From: Flavobacteriales bacterium | GTDB lineage: Bacteria > Bacteroidota > Bacteroidia > Flavobacteriales > Flavobacteriaceae | Direction: 5' to 3' | Length of the DNA stretch: 64,000 nt | Assembly: GCA_020635875.1 (NCBI GenBank) | Contig: JACJYY010000007.1 | Location: 1 to 64,000, forward strand | Shown: positions 24,949 through 35,244 of the stretch, one piece after another | How the letters are laid out: every line of letters begins with the position of its first letter | Numbering within the stretch: the first letter of the stretch is position 1 | The notes under the pieces: model-generated | Told to the model about the DNA's origin: nothing | What the model saw: the letters and a program-made list of their open reading frames with translations, nothing else | Databases searched by the model: none | Program-made: the position numbers and the translations under genes

Positions 24949-26859
24949 TTAATCTACATTATCGTGTAGAAATGAATTATTCGATCTAAACCCGTCTTCT
25001 CCAAATGAAATGCGTGACTTTTTATTCGCACTTTCCAAAGGACTTTCGTCCAATTCCGTCCCTCTTCTTTTGTAAGCAGGCTCTCTTTCTAAATCGTCAA
25101 TTTGACCTGTATTGGTAAACTTATAATTAAACTCCTTCATTTTTTTACGTCTTAATTCTGTACGTAAACGCAAAGTTTCAGCAATTGTCATTTCTGTTGA
25201 CAATTGTTGCTCTTCAATAGGTTTATCAAATGAATTAACAGGTTTTTCCACTACTTTAAACGAAAAATCCAACTCCTTGTTTTCCTCTTTCTGCTCTTGT
25301 ATTGGGTCCTTTTGAGCCAATGGTTGTTGTATAAATTGCGGTTGAGGATCTTCTAAATCTTCTAACGAATATTTTATCACACCTTCATTACCAATCTCTG
25401 TAACTGGCACTACACTAATGGCGCTATTCACTTGAATCGACTCAATTGCGGCAGTTGTTTTAACCAACTCATTCTCATTTGATTGACTAACATTACCAAC
25501 GGATTGAATTGGCTCATCAAATGCAAACAGGAATTGATTTTCTTCTTTAATGATAAATTCTGGCTCATTAACCTCTAGCTCTGATACTACTGGCTGAGCA
25601 GGAGTAATAACAAATTCTTCTTCTGTAACAAGCGTGTAGTCAACTTCAATGTTAGCAATCGCTTCTGTAGTTTCGATTAACAATTCATTTTCGAAAGTAG
25701 TAGCAATTGGCTGCTCCATAACTGGTAATTCTTCCTCTAATTCAAACACCACTTTTTGAGTTGATTGAGGAGTTTCCATTGGTTCTTTAGCCATTAAATC
25801 TTGCGTAACCACTTGATCATTTTCAAGGGTATAAATCGTTTTCTTTGGCTCTGTATTAACAATTTCGTGTTGTTGTTCCGCATTAAAACCCGTTGCAATA
25901 ACAGTTACCGAAATTGAGTCTTCTAAACTCTCATCCTCTCCAACACCCATGATAATATTAGCATTGTGTCCCGCCTCTGATTGGATAAAATCATTGATTT
26001 CTCCAATTTCGTCGATGGTAATCTCTTCTGTTCCTGAAACGATTAATAACAATACGTTTTTAGCACCTTTGATTTTGTTATCATTTAGTAACGGTGAATC
26101 CAACGCAGTTGAGATGGCATCTTTAGCCCTTGAACTACCACTTGCAATAGCTGCCCCCATGATGGCCGTACCGCTGTTTGACAAAACGGTCTTTGCATCT
26201 TTAAGGTCAATATTTTGTGTATAGTGATGAGTAATAACTTCGGCAATTCCTTTAGAGGCAGTCGCTAACACTTCGTCCGCTTTAGAGAAACCTGCTTTAA
26301 ATCCTAAGTTACCGTAAACTTCTCGTAATTTGTTGTTGTTGATAACAATCAAAGAATCTACTTCGGCTCTTAATTTTTCTACACCATTCAGGGCTTGTTG
26401 CATTCTAGTTTTTCCTTCAAATTGAAAAGGAATAGTTACAATACCCACTACTAAGATGTCTCTTTCACGAGCCAAACGTGCAATAACCGGCGCAGCTCCC
26501 GTACCAGTTCCACCACCCATTCCTGCCGTGATAAAAACCATCTTTGTATTGGTGTCCAACATCTGCTCGATTTCGATAGAGCTTTCTACTGCCGCTCTTT
26601 CTCCTACATCTGGATTGGCTCCTGCTCCTAAACCTTCGGTTAAGCTCACTCCTAACTGAATTTTTACGGGCACGGGACTGTTGTCCAAAGCCTGTGCATC
26701 GGTGTTACACACAATAAAATCAACGCCGTTGATTCCTTGTTTGCACATGTAGTTAATAGCATTACTTCCTCCGCCTCCGACACCAATTACTTTGATGACG
26801 TTGGATTGATTTTTGGGTAAATCAAATGTAAACCCTCCTGATTCTGTGTTGTCAAACAT
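24949..26859 (-). CDS. ftsZ: Cell division protein FtsZ
   Basis: Tubulin-like GTPase that forms the division ring. The GTP-binding signature GGGTGTGAAP is near residue 105, and the T7 loop is NIDLKDAKTV. The first ~330 residues form the conserved GTPase and C-terminal subdomains. From about 335 to 580 runs a long acidic, Pro/Gln/Glu-rich linker, which explains the 636-residue total (E. coli FtsZ is 383). The tail has a conserved basic segment (REPAYKRRGTELDES) and a divergent C-terminal peptide. Long linkers are usual in Bacteroidota. It lies 11 bases after ftsA. Confidence 0.97.
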   Translation of the reverse strand: MFDNTESGGFTFDLPKNQSNVIKVIGVGGGGSNAINYMCKQGINGVDFIVCNTDAQALDNSPVPVKIQLGVSLTEGLGAGANPDVGERAAVESSIEIEQMLDTNTKMVFITAGMGGGTGTGAAPVIARLARERDILVVGIVTIPFQFEGKTRMQQALNGVEKLRAEVDSLIVINNNKLREVYGNLGFKAGFSKADEVLATASKGIAEVITHHYTQNIDLKDAKTVLSNSGTAIMGAAIASGSSRAKDAISTALDSPLLNDNKIKGAKNVLLLIVSGTEEITIDEIGEINDFIQSEAGHNANIIMGVGEDESLEDSISVTVIATGFNAEQQHEIVNTEPKKTIYTLENDQVVTQDLMAKEPMETPQSTQKVVFELEEELPVMEQPIATTFENELLIETTEAIANIEVDYTLVTEEEFVITPAQPVVSELEVNEPEFIIKEENQFLFAFDEPIQSVGNVSQSNENELVKTTAAIESIQVNSAISVVPVTEIGNEGVIKYSLEDLEDPQPQFIQQPLAQKDPIQEQKEENKELDFSFKVVEKPVNSFDKPIEEQQLSTEMTIAETLRLRTELRRKKMKEFNYKFTNTGQIDDLEREPAYKRRGTELDESPLESANKKSRISFGEDGFRSNNSFLHDNVD

Positions 26860-26870
26860 GTTAGTACTTT

Positions 26871-28310
26871 TTATTCTGCGTTATCTAAAAAATCTTTTAT
26901 TTTGGAAAAGAAGCTATCTAAAACTCCTTTTGATTTCTCTTCTGGTTTTGCTGGTTCAGGAATTGGCTCAGGTTTTTTAACTTCTTCAACTTCCTCAATA
27001 CCTTTAATTTTTATCTCCTCCTTAGGCACAAACTCTACTGTCTCAATTGGCTTTTTCTGAATCATTTCTGCAAAAGGCACCGCACTGCGTGAATTATTGC
27101 GCAAACTTTCCATGACCAATCCTACGGCTGTTGCGTACAATGGACTGGACAATTTTGGATCTGAATCTCCTGCCAAATGCTCGTTAGGATATCCGATTCT
27201 TGTATCCATTCCAGTGGTAAATTCCACTAATTGTTTGATGTGTTTCAGTTCTGAACCACCTCCTGTCAACACAATACCTGCAATTAATTTTTTGCGCGGC
27301 TCATTATGTCCATAGGCTTTAATCTCTGCATAAATATGTTCAATAATCTCAACTACACGGGCATTGATTATTTTAGACAAATTCTTTAATGAGATTTCTT
27401 TTGGTTCTCTACCTCTTAATCCTGGGATAGAAACAATTTCATTTTCTTTATTTTCTCCAGGCCATGCTGAACCAAATCTCACTTTTAGTAATTCGGCTTG
27501 TTTCTCGATAATCGAACACCCTTCTTTGATGTCTTTGGTAATCACATTCCCTCCAAATGGCACCACCGCCGTATGACGAATGATTCCATCTTTGAAAATA
27601 GCCAAATCTGTTGTCCCCCCTCCTATGTCAATCAACGCTACCCCTGCTTCTTTTTCTTCCTGACTCAACACCGCATCTGACGAGGCCAAAGGTTCTAAGG
27701 TTATTCCTGACAAATCCAATCCTGCACTTTTCACACAACGCACCACATTTCTAATGGATGCTGCCTGTCCTACTACCAAGTGAAAGCTAGCCTCGAAACG
27801 TCCTCCAGACATCCCTATTGGCACTTTTATCTCTGATTCGCCGTCAATTTTATACTCTTGAGGCAAAACGTGGATAATCTCCTCACCAGGCAACATAGTT
27901 AGCTTATGTACCTGATTGATTAACTCTTCTACATCTGAGGCTTCAATTACCTCATCTGGATTAGGCCTGCTGATATAATCACTGTGCTGGATACTTCTGA
28001 TATGTTGACCCGCAATCCCTACTACTACATCTTTAACTTTATACCCTGAATTTTCTTCTGCTTCTTGTAAAGCACGTTGTATCGACTCAATAGTTTGACT
28101 AATATTATTAACCACACCTTTGTTTACCCCTAAGCTATCCGCTTTCCCTACGCCTAAAATCTCAAGTTTACCGTATTCATTTTCACGACCAATCATCACC
28201 ACAATTTTGGTCGTACCGATATCCAAACCTACAGAAATTGGTTTTGCTACATAGTCTGAAGACTCCTCAGCTGAAGATTTTTGCTTTAATGATTGCATAT
28301 CGTTTACCAT
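26871..28310 (-). CDS. ftsA: Cell division protein FtsA
   Basis: Actin-like ATPase that anchors FtsZ to the membrane. Phosphate-binding motifs include GLDIGTTKI near the N-terminus and LIDIGGGTTDLAIF. The C-terminus ends in an amphipathic helix (GVLDSFFSKIKDFLD) expected to insert into the membrane, after a Pro/Glu/Lys-rich linker. I choose the ATG at 28310 (MVNDMQSLKQKS), preceded by AGGAAT; the frame extends to a further ATG at 28331 inside ftsQ. Length ~479 residues, slightly long because of the linker. Confidence 0.95.
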   Translation of the reverse strand: MVNDMQSLKQKSSAEESSDYVAKPISVGLDIGTTKIVVMIGRENEYGKLEILGVGKADSLGVNKGVVNNISQTIESIQRALQEAEENSGYKVKDVVVGIAGQHIRSIQHSDYISRPNPDEVIEASDVEELINQVHKLTMLPGEEIIHVLPQEYKIDGESEIKVPIGMSGGRFEASFHLVVGQAASIRNVVRCVKSAGLDLSGITLEPLASSDAVLSQEEKEAGVALIDIGGGTTDLAIFKDGIIRHTAVVPFGGNVITKDIKEGCSIIEKQAELLKVRFGSAWPGENKENEIVSIPGLRGREPKEISLKNLSKIINARVVEIIEHIYAEIKAYGHNEPRKKLIAGIVLTGGGSELKHIKQLVEFTTGMDTRIGYPNEHLAGDSDPKLSSPLYATAVGLVMESLRNNSRSAVPFAEMIQKKPIETVEFVPKEEIKIKGIEEVEEVKKPEPIPEPAKPEEKSKGVLDSFFSKIKDFLDNAE

Positions 28311-28318
28311 ATTTATTC

Positions 28319-29044
28319 CTATTGAGCACAAACTACTTGTCGTGCGTACTTTAAATTTATCGACTTGTATTTGTTAATTGTACTGTCCTTCACGGCTTTA
28401 TTAAAAAAAGCCTTATACTTCATTTTCTTTTCTTCTATGTTATGCGGTTTCCCAAAAAAGATGTCATAATCAAAACTCCTGTTCTTTAAAACCAACTCTC
28501 CATTACTCAACACCTTAACACCTATGATGTTTTTCTTAAAAAAATCATCCGACTCCAACAAATCAAAAAATGGCATATAACCCTCCAATTGTTCGTCTTC
28601 TATTTCACCCATCAACAACGGCACTCTAGCCGTATAATTATCCGACAAAGGAATAAAACCTCCTTTAGTATCGATGTAATAAGAAAAATCTTCATTCACC
28701 ACACGAACCAAAGGTCTTTTTTGCACAATTTCTACGTTAAAAACACCGTCAATAGTCATAAAAACTTGAGCCTTATCAATGTTTTCGTGACTGTCCAAAA
28801 AATCCTCAATATCCTTCAAATCTACCCTATCTTTTGTTACCATTTCAGTCACAAAATTATTTTGTATTAACAACTTATTAACCATTTGTTGATTCAAAAA
28901 ATAGAGTTCTTCCTTATCATTAAATACAATTTTTTGCTCTTTTATTGGAGCCACTCTGCTTCTTGATTGCGCAAAGCCATACAAGAAAAACAACACTATA
29001 AACACCAGAATCAACCTGATCCATTCTGCTTTAAATAGTCTCAT
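28319..29044 (-). CDS. ftsQ: Cell division protein FtsQ
   Basis: A 241-residue bitopic divisome protein: short cytoplasmic tail, one transmembrane helix (about residues 9-24, LILVFIVLFFLYGFAQS), then an extracytoplasmic part with a POTRA-like stretch (NIDKAQVFMTIDGVFNVEIVQKRPLVRVV) and a C-terminal beta domain (YYIDTKGGFIPLSDNYTARVPLLMG). Sequence conservation in this family is low, but position between murC and ftsA and the domain pattern make the call firm. The start overlaps the murC stop by 14 bases. Confidence 0.9.
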   Translation of the reverse strand: MRLFKAEWIRLILVFIVLFFLYGFAQSRSRVAPIKEQKIVFNDKEELYFLNQQMVNKLLIQNNFVTEMVTKDRVDLKDIEDFLDSHENIDKAQVFMTIDGVFNVEIVQKRPLVRVVNEDFSYYIDTKGGFIPLSDNYTARVPLLMGEIEDEQLEGYMPFFDLLESDDFFKKNIIGVKVLSNGELVLKNRSFDYDIFFGKPHNIEEKKMKYKAFFNKAVKDSTINKYKSINLKYARQVVCAQ

Positions 29045-30383
29045 TGAGTAATATTTTTATATTGTTAACCATCGCTCCTATATCTCCCGCACCTAAAGTT
29101 ATTAACACATCGTAATCTCTATCTTTTAAAGAGCTTATCAAGTCCTCTTTAGTAAGCAATCTTTTGTTAGGATTATCTATTTTATGTAATAACGCTTGAG
29201 AAGTAACACCTTTTATAGGCAACTCTCTTGCTGGGTATATCTCCAATAAATCTACACTATCAAACTGTGCTAAACTGGCTGCAAAACCGTCCATAAAATC
29301 CTGCGTTCTACTGAATAGATGAGGCTGAAAAACCACCTTATTCCTCTTGTTAGGATATAATGAACGTATCGCCTGATACACTGCTTGTATTTCAGTTGGA
29401 TGATGTGCATAATCATCTATGTAGACCAATTTGTCGCTTTTTATTTGATAGGAAAACCGCCTCTGAATACCCTTGAAAGTAGCCAATGCCCGCACCAATT
29501 TTTCTGCAGAAACGCCATAGTCATATGCCATTGCAAACGCCATTAAAGCATTACTCAAATTGTGTTTACCTGGCAATGAAAAAGTAACATTAGGTATCCG
29601 TTCCAACGGTGTGTTTATGGTAAACGAATAGTGTCCGTCAATAATTTCAATATCACTAATGCTATAATCCCCTCCGTTTTCAACTCCTACATTTACACCC
29701 TTCAACTCTAGTCCTTCGGCAACATACAAATCGTTTGGATTTTTGATTTTTGCAGCAAAATCTATAAACGTGGATCGAATTGCTTGTTCATCTCCATAGA
29801 TATCCAAATGATCCGCATCCATGGAAGTGATACAAGCTTTATCTGGACTCAACTGCATAAATGACCGATCAAACTCATCGGCTTCAACCACGGTAACCGT
29901 TTTACCAGAACCTATTAGGTTAGTTCCATAATTTTCGGATATACCACCTACAAAAGCAGTTACATCTACACCTGCATCATACAATAAATGCCCTAAAATA
30001 GTTGACGTAGTTGTCTTTCCGTGTGTACCTGCAACAGCAAAACAATAGGTATCTGCTGTTATTATTCCTAAAACCTCTGCCCGTTTTTTAATGGTGTAAG
30101 CGTTCTTTTTGAAGAAAGCCCATTCTTCTTGATTAGTAGGAATGGCAGGAGTAATAACCACAATGGTATTTTCTTTTTCAAAGAATTTGACTGGTATTAA
30201 CTCTACATCATCGTCATAGTGAATAGGAATCCCTTCTTCTTCCATGATTTGTGTTAAATCGGTCTGGGTTTTGTCATAGCCTGCCACATTTTTGCCTAAG
30301 CGTTTAAAATAACGTGCTAAAGCACTCATACCGATCCCTCCGATGCCTAAAAAATAGATATTATGTATTTGATCTAATTTCAT
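29031..30383 (-). CDS. murC: UDP-N-acetylmuramate-L-alanine ligase MurC
   Basis: A 450-residue cytosolic Mur ligase adding L-alanine to UDP-MurNAc. The N-terminal Rossmann glycine motif (FLGIGGIGMSALARYF) is followed by the ATP P-loop (AGTHGKTTTST, about residues 117-127), a central domain with DEFDRSF and DHLDIYGD, and a C-terminal DDYAHHPTEI motif specific to MurC/Mpl. Normal length; the start overlaps the murG stop by 4 bases. Confidence 0.97.
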   Translation of the reverse strand: MKLDQIHNIYFLGIGGIGMSALARYFKRLGKNVAGYDKTQTDLTQIMEEEGIPIHYDDDVELIPVKFFEKENTIVVITPAIPTNQEEWAFFKKNAYTIKKRAEVLGIITADTYCFAVAGTHGKTTTSTILGHLLYDAGVDVTAFVGGISENYGTNLIGSGKTVTVVEADEFDRSFMQLSPDKACITSMDADHLDIYGDEQAIRSTFIDFAAKIKNPNDLYVAEGLELKGVNVGVENGGDYSISDIEIIDGHYSFTINTPLERIPNVTFSLPGKHNLSNALMAFAMAYDYGVSAEKLVRALATFKGIQRRFSYQIKSDKLVYIDDYAHHPTEIQAVYQAIRSLYPNKRNKVVFQPHLFSRTQDFMDGFAASLAQFDSVDLLEIYPARELPIKGVTSQALLHKIDNPNKRLLTKEDLISSLKDRDYDVLITLGAGDIGAMVNNIKILLNETI

Positions 30384-31471
30384 TTTACCAATTCTAATAT
30401 TCCGTCTACAATAACTTTGGTGGCATCTACTTTTGCGTTTTTCATTGCATTTTCTGACAACTCAACTATTTGTTTTACATCCATTAGCAACTGATTGATA
30501 GTGAACATAAATTTATCTTCGAGCTCAGGTTCCTTTACCATCAACGCCGCATTTTTATCCACCATAGCCTGTGCATTTTTGGACTGATGATCTTCGGCTA
30601 CATTAGGCGATGGTATAAAAATAACAGGCTTTCCTACTATACATAATTCCGATACGGATGAAGCTCCTGCTCTGGATACTATAACGTCAGCAGCAGCATA
30701 CACTAAATCCATTCGTTCGATAAATGATAACACTTGAACAGCTTTTACTTCATTGTACTTTTTGTATTCTTCTTCGTATAATTTTCCACATTGCCAGATA
30801 ATCTGCAACTCTTTACCTAGGAGGTTATCCAATTCTGCCTCTATCAATTGATTGATGCGTCGTGCCCCTAAACTCCCTCCTATTACTAACAATGTCTTTT
30901 TATTAGGATCAAGTTTCAAATAGGCTAATGCTTCTTCTCGTTTTTGTTCGACACCTACTAAATCTTGTCGCACTGGATTACCTGACAATACAATTTTATC
31001 CTTTGGAAAAAACCGATCTAGGTTTTCGTAAGCCACATATATTTTGGAAGCATTGGCTGCCAACCATTTATTGGTAATCCCTGGATACGAATTTTGCTCT
31101 TGTAAAACCGTTGGGATATTACACATCGAGGCTACCTTCAGTAGAGGACCACTGGCAAATCCTCCTGTACCTATCACCACATCAGGTTTGAATGATTGGA
31201 TGATGCGGAGTGATTTCATCATACTTACCAACAGCTTAACAGGAAACAATAGGTTGCTCAGTGTGAGTCTTCGTTGTAGACCTGCAATCCATAACCCCTT
31301 AATGGGATAGCCTGCTTTGGGCACACGTTGCATCTCCATTTTGTCATTAGCACCCACAAAAAGTATTTCCGCTTCTGGCATGCGTGACTTTATCTCATCT
31401 GCAATAGCTATCGCTGGATAGATATGTCCACCTGTTCCTCCTCCGCTTATGATAAATTTATAGGACTTCAT
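30380..31471 (-). CDS. murG: Lipid II synthase MurG
   Basis: A 363-residue peripheral membrane glycosyltransferase that adds GlcNAc to lipid I. The N-terminal glycine loop (FIISGGGTGGHIYPAIAIA) and the second one (GGSLGARRIN) are present, with the nucleotide-sugar region SRAGASSVSELCIVGKPVIFIP. Normal length. It lies 10 bases after ftsW and overlaps murC by 4 bases. Confidence 0.97.
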   Translation of the reverse strand: MKSYKFIISGGGTGGHIYPAIAIADEIKSRMPEAEILFVGANDKMEMQRVPKAGYPIKGLWIAGLQRRLTLSNLLFPVKLLVSMMKSLRIIQSFKPDVVIGTGGFASGPLLKVASMCNIPTVLQEQNSYPGITNKWLAANASKIYVAYENLDRFFPKDKIVLSGNPVRQDLVGVEQKREEALAYLKLDPNKKTLLVIGGSLGARRINQLIEAELDNLLGKELQIIWQCGKLYEEEYKKYNEVKAVQVLSFIERMDLVYAAADVIVSRAGASSVSELCIVGKPVIFIPSPNVAEDHQSKNAQAMVDKNAALMVKEPELEDKFMFTINQLLMDVKQIVELSENAMKNAKVDATKVIVDGILELVK

Positions 31472-31481
31472 GACTCTACTA

Positions 31482-32690
31482 TTATTCTGGTTCTGGCAAT
31501 TGCACCAAATCTTCCTCTTTTTCTATTTCCTGCTGGGTATCAATCTTAATTTTTTCTTTGTTCGTAACACTCAAAATAATACCCATAGCGATACAAGTCA
31601 TCAATAATGAACTACCTCCACTACTGATAAAAGGCAAGGTCTGTCCTGTTACCGGCAATAGATTAACAGCTACTGACATATTGATAAATGCCTGTACTAT
31701 CATGGCTATTCCTAGACCTAAAATCAACAAACGACCAAATGTGTTTTCGGCTCTATTCGCCTGCAGAATAAACCGAAACAACAGCACCAAATACGCCAAC
31801 ACGATTGACACCCCCGCAATTAACCCGTACTCTTCAATAATAATAGCAAAAATAAAATCCGATGATGATTGAGGTAGAAAGTTCTTCTGCAAACTCTTGC
31901 CTGGACCAAGCCCAGTCAATCCTCCAGTAGCAATGGCCGTCTTGGCTTTCTCTACTTGATAATTATCTTTTCCTCCATCTTCATCCGAAAAGTTTTCGAT
32001 ACGACTTATCCAAGTATCAACACGGTTAGGGAAAGCCTCTGGAAATAATTTTGCAGCCCCAATAAACAAGGTCAAGAATAAAACTCCTGAGGCTACTATA
32101 TACCCCAAATAGCGCAACGAATACCCTCCCAAAAAAACCAACAACATTACCATTAAAAACACTAGAGCGGCCGTACTAAAATTGGCAGGTAATATCAACC
32201 CGACCACAATAAATACAGGCAACCATAATTTTAATAATGATTTTTTAAAAGGCAATGGATTGAGTTCGTATCGAGCCAAATACCTAGCCACGTAAATCAT
32301 CAGGATAACAAATGCAAGTGCCGAAGTCTGAAAACTTATCCCAATAAACGGAATTGTTATCCATCTACTGGCATTGGCACCTCCAATAATTTTTCCCTGC
32401 AAAAGGGTATACAACAGTAGAGGAATAACCAAAAACAATAAGGCTTTGGATATAAATCGCAACCTTAAATAGGAGATGTTGTGGATAAAAAACAAAAAAC
32501 TAAAACCAATTACTAAATAACCAAAGTGTTTAATCAACAAACTAAACGAGCTGGTCCTTGCATAGATATACACCAAATTACTACTAGCACTATATACAGG
32601 TAAAAATGAGAACAAGGCCAAAAGTGCAATTATTGCCCAAATGGTCTTATCTCCCTTTAACTTTTCTAATAGTGGTGCAGTCCCTAACAT
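31482..32690 (-). CDS. ftsW: Lipid II polymerase FtsW
   Basis: A 402-residue SEDS-family membrane protein with about ten transmembrane helices, polymerising glycan at the septum together with the FtsI transpeptidase. Family hallmarks: GGLTGLGPGKSLQKNFLPQSSSDFIFAIIIEEYGLI, with the catalytic-region acidic residues, and LLPVTGQTLPFISSGGSSLL near the end. Normal length; 4 bases after murD. Confidence 0.96.
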   Translation of the reverse strand: MLGTAPLLEKLKGDKTIWAIIALLALFSFLPVYSASSNLVYIYARTSSFSLLIKHFGYLVIGFSFLFFIHNISYLRLRFISKALLFLVIPLLLYTLLQGKIIGGANASRWITIPFIGISFQTSALAFVILMIYVARYLARYELNPLPFKKSLLKLWLPVFIVVGLILPANFSTAALVFLMVMLLVFLGGYSLRYLGYIVASGVLFLTLFIGAAKLFPEAFPNRVDTWISRIENFSDEDGGKDNYQVEKAKTAIATGGLTGLGPGKSLQKNFLPQSSSDFIFAIIIEEYGLIAGVSIVLAYLVLLFRFILQANRAENTFGRLLILGLGIAMIVQAFINMSVAVNLLPVTGQTLPFISSGGSSLLMTCIAMGIILSVTNKEKIKIDTQQEIEKEEDLVQLPEPE

Positions 32691-32694
32691 TGGT

Positions 32695-34026
32695 TTACAA
32701 TTGGTTTACTACTTCTTTGAATTGACGCCCGCGATCTTCATAGTTTTGAAACAAATCAAAACTTGCACAGGCTGGTGACAACAATACTGTATCTCCTTCT
32801 TCTGAAAGAATTTTTGCCTTTTTAACAGCATCTACCATCGAATCCGATTCAACAACGATATCAATGACTCCCCCGAAAAAGTCTATTATTTTTTTGTTAT
32901 CCACTCCTAAACAAATTATTGCTTTTACCTTTTCTCTTACCAACGGCATCAAATCCGCATAATCATTCCCTTTATCCACTCCTCCTACAATCCACACCGT
33001 TGCGGTTTCCATACTGTCCAGAGCAAAAAATGTTGCGTTTACATTCGTCGCTTTTGAGTCATTGATATACATCACTCCTCTTACTTTTGCCACTTTCTCT
33101 AAACGATGTTCTACCCCCTGAAAATTGGTTAAACTCTCCCGAATGGTTTGCTTTCTTATACGCATCAACTGACTTACTGTTGTGGCTGCCATGGCATTTT
33201 TTACATTGTGTTTTCCTTTGAGTGATAACATGTCTGTTGTCATTTTAAATTCTTCGTTATTGGTGTTTACTATTATTTCTTTATCGGATAAAAATGCTCC
33301 GTTGCCTAATTTTTTACTTATCGAAAAAGGCCATTTTTGAGCTTTTATGTTGTGGTCTTTCATCCAAGTTTGTATCGCTTCATCATCACTATCATAGATA
33401 AAACTATCTTCCTCTTTTTGATTCATCGTAATCCTAAACTTAGAGGCGATATACTTGTTATAATCGTAATCGTACCGATCCAAATGATCGGGACTTATAT
33501 TGGTAATCACGGCGATATCTGGTCTAAAATCTTTGATTCCGTCCAACTGGAAACTACTCAACTCTAACACATAAACGTCATAATCACAAGTCGCCACTTG
33601 TCTAGCAAAACTCACCCCTATGTTTCCTCCTACTCCTACATTAAGCCCTGCTGATTTAAGCAGATGATACGTCAAACTTGTCGTAGTTGTTTTTCCATTA
33701 CTTCCTGTTATTCCAATTATTTTGGCTTTGGTAAACTGAAAAGCAAATTCTATTTCAGATTGAACTGGCGTACCTTTTTCTTTTAGTTTAATTACCAAAG
33801 GAGCTTTGTCGGGAATCCCTGGGCTTTTGACAACAACGGTAGCATTGAGTACATCACTTTCTGTATGCTGCCCTTCTTCCCACGCAATGCCACTGGCTTC
33901 AAGTTCTCTTTTGTAACGCTCTTTTATTATCCCCAAATCAGATACAAAGACATCATAACCTTTTTGCTTACCCAACAAGGCTGCTCCTACACCACTTTCT
34001 CCACTACCTAATACAACTAAACGCAT
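32695..34026 (-). CDS. murD: UDP-MurNAc-L-Ala-D-glutamate ligase MurD
   Basis: A 443-residue cytosolic Mur ligase adding D-glutamate. The N-terminal nucleotide motif (VVLGSGESGVGAA), P-loop (GITGSNGKTTTTSL), NISPDHLDRY in the central domain and the C-terminal LLSPACASFDLFQNYEDRG motif are all present; the last is diagnostic of MurD. Spaced 3 bases from mraY upstream. Confidence 0.97.
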   Translation of the reverse strand: MRLVVLGSGESGVGAALLGKQKGYDVFVSDLGIIKERYKRELEASGIAWEEGQHTESDVLNATVVVKSPGIPDKAPLVIKLKEKGTPVQSEIEFAFQFTKAKIIGITGSNGKTTTTSLTYHLLKSAGLNVGVGGNIGVSFARQVATCDYDVYVLELSSFQLDGIKDFRPDIAVITNISPDHLDRYDYDYNKYIASKFRITMNQKEEDSFIYDSDDEAIQTWMKDHNIKAQKWPFSISKKLGNGAFLSDKEIIVNTNNEEFKMTTDMLSLKGKHNVKNAMAATTVSQLMRIRKQTIRESLTNFQGVEHRLEKVAKVRGVMYINDSKATNVNATFFALDSMETATVWIVGGVDKGNDYADLMPLVREKVKAIICLGVDNKKIIDFFGGVIDIVVESDSMVDAVKKAKILSEEGDTVLLSPACASFDLFQNYEDRGRQFKEVVNQL

Positions 34027-34029
34027 GTA

Positions 34030-35241
34030 CTATCTTAATTTTAAGGTTACAATTGCTAAAACGGCTAATAAAATCCCTACAATCATAAAACGGCTTACAA
34101 TCTTACTTTCGTGCATACCTTGTTTTTGATAATGATGATGCAATGGAGACATCAAAAAGACACGTCTCCCTTCGCCATATTTCTTTTTGGTATACTTAAA
34201 ATAACTGACCTGAATAATCACAGATAAATTTTCTGCTAAAAAAATTCCACATAAAATAGGCAACAAAAGCTCCTTTCGAACCGCTATTGCCAAAACCGCT
34301 ATCAATGCTCCAATGGTCAAACTCCCTGTGTCTCCCATAAAAACGGTAGCCGGATAATTATTATACCATAAAAAACCAATTAGTGCTCCTGCCAGCGCAG
34401 ATATAAACACTGTCATCTCCCCAGAATTAGGGATATACATGATGTTGAGATAATTGGAGAAAATTACGTTACCCGACACCCAAGCAAACACACCTAGCGC
34501 TATGACCGAAATAACAGACGTCCCGGCAGCCAATCCATCAATCCCATCTGTTAAATTGGCTCCATTAGATATGGCAGTCACAATAAAAATCACAATTGGA
34601 ATAAAAATGAGCCATGCATAACTCTTATAATCATCACCCACCCAAGCTAATATATCAGCATAATCCAATTGGTTATTTTTCAAAAAAGGAATAGTTGTCG
34701 CGGTTGATTTTACAGGGTGATGCATCACAATTTGTTCTGTTCCCTGAATTTCTACCTTTTCTTTTCGTACTGTTACGTCTTCGTGAAAATACAAGACACA
34801 GCCTACTATCAAACCCAAGCCTACTTGACCGATTACTTTAAAAATACCTTTAAGCCCTTGCTTATCCTTTTTAAAGACTTTTATATAATCATCTATAAAC
34901 CCAATTGTACCCATCCAAAGGGTAGTGATTAAAAGCAAAATGATATAGATGTTTTCCAGCTTTGTTAATAACAAAACAGGGATAACTGTTGAGAGTATAA
35001 TGATTACACCTCCCATAGTTGGTGTACCTGCTTTTTCGGATTGCCCTGCTAAACCAAGATCACGAACAGTCTCTCCTAGTTGTTTACTACGGAGGAAATT
35101 AATCAACTGTTTTCCGTAAATTAAAGACAACAACAACGACAATATTAGAGCCGCCGAGGAACGAAATGAGATGTACTTAAATACCCCTGCCCCAGGAATG
35201 TTTAATGTTTGATCTAAGTATTCAAATAAATAATATAACAT
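34030..35241 (-). CDS. mraY: Phospho-MurNAc-pentapeptide translocase MraY
   Basis: A 403-residue polytopic membrane enzyme making lipid I from UDP-MurNAc-pentapeptide and undecaprenyl phosphate. The signatures GTPTMGGVIII and FIDDYIK are present, as are the aspartates in NLTDGIDGLAAG and the loop with FLMSPLHHHYQ. Slightly longer than E. coli MraY because of a cytoplasmic insertion (residues ~155-210, EDVTVRKEKVEIQGTEQ...), common in Bacteroidota. 3 bases after murE. Confidence 0.97.
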   Translation of the reverse strand: MLYYLFEYLDQTLNIPGAGVFKYISFRSSAALILSLLLSLIYGKQLINFLRSKQLGETVRDLGLAGQSEKAGTPTMGGVIIILSTVIPVLLLTKLENIYIILLLITTLWMGTIGFIDDYIKVFKKDKQGLKGIFKVIGQVGLGLIVGCVLYFHEDVTVRKEKVEIQGTEQIVMHHPVKSTATTIPFLKNNQLDYADILAWVGDDYKSYAWLIFIPIVIFIVTAISNGANLTDGIDGLAAGTSVISVIALGVFAWVSGNVIFSNYLNIMYIPNSGEMTVFISALAGALIGFLWYNNYPATVFMGDTGSLTIGALIAVLAIAVRKELLLPILCGIFLAENLSVIIQVSYFKYTKKKYGEGRRVFLMSPLHHHYQKQGMHESKIVSRFMIVGILLAVLAIVTLKLR

Positions 35242-35244
35242 CTA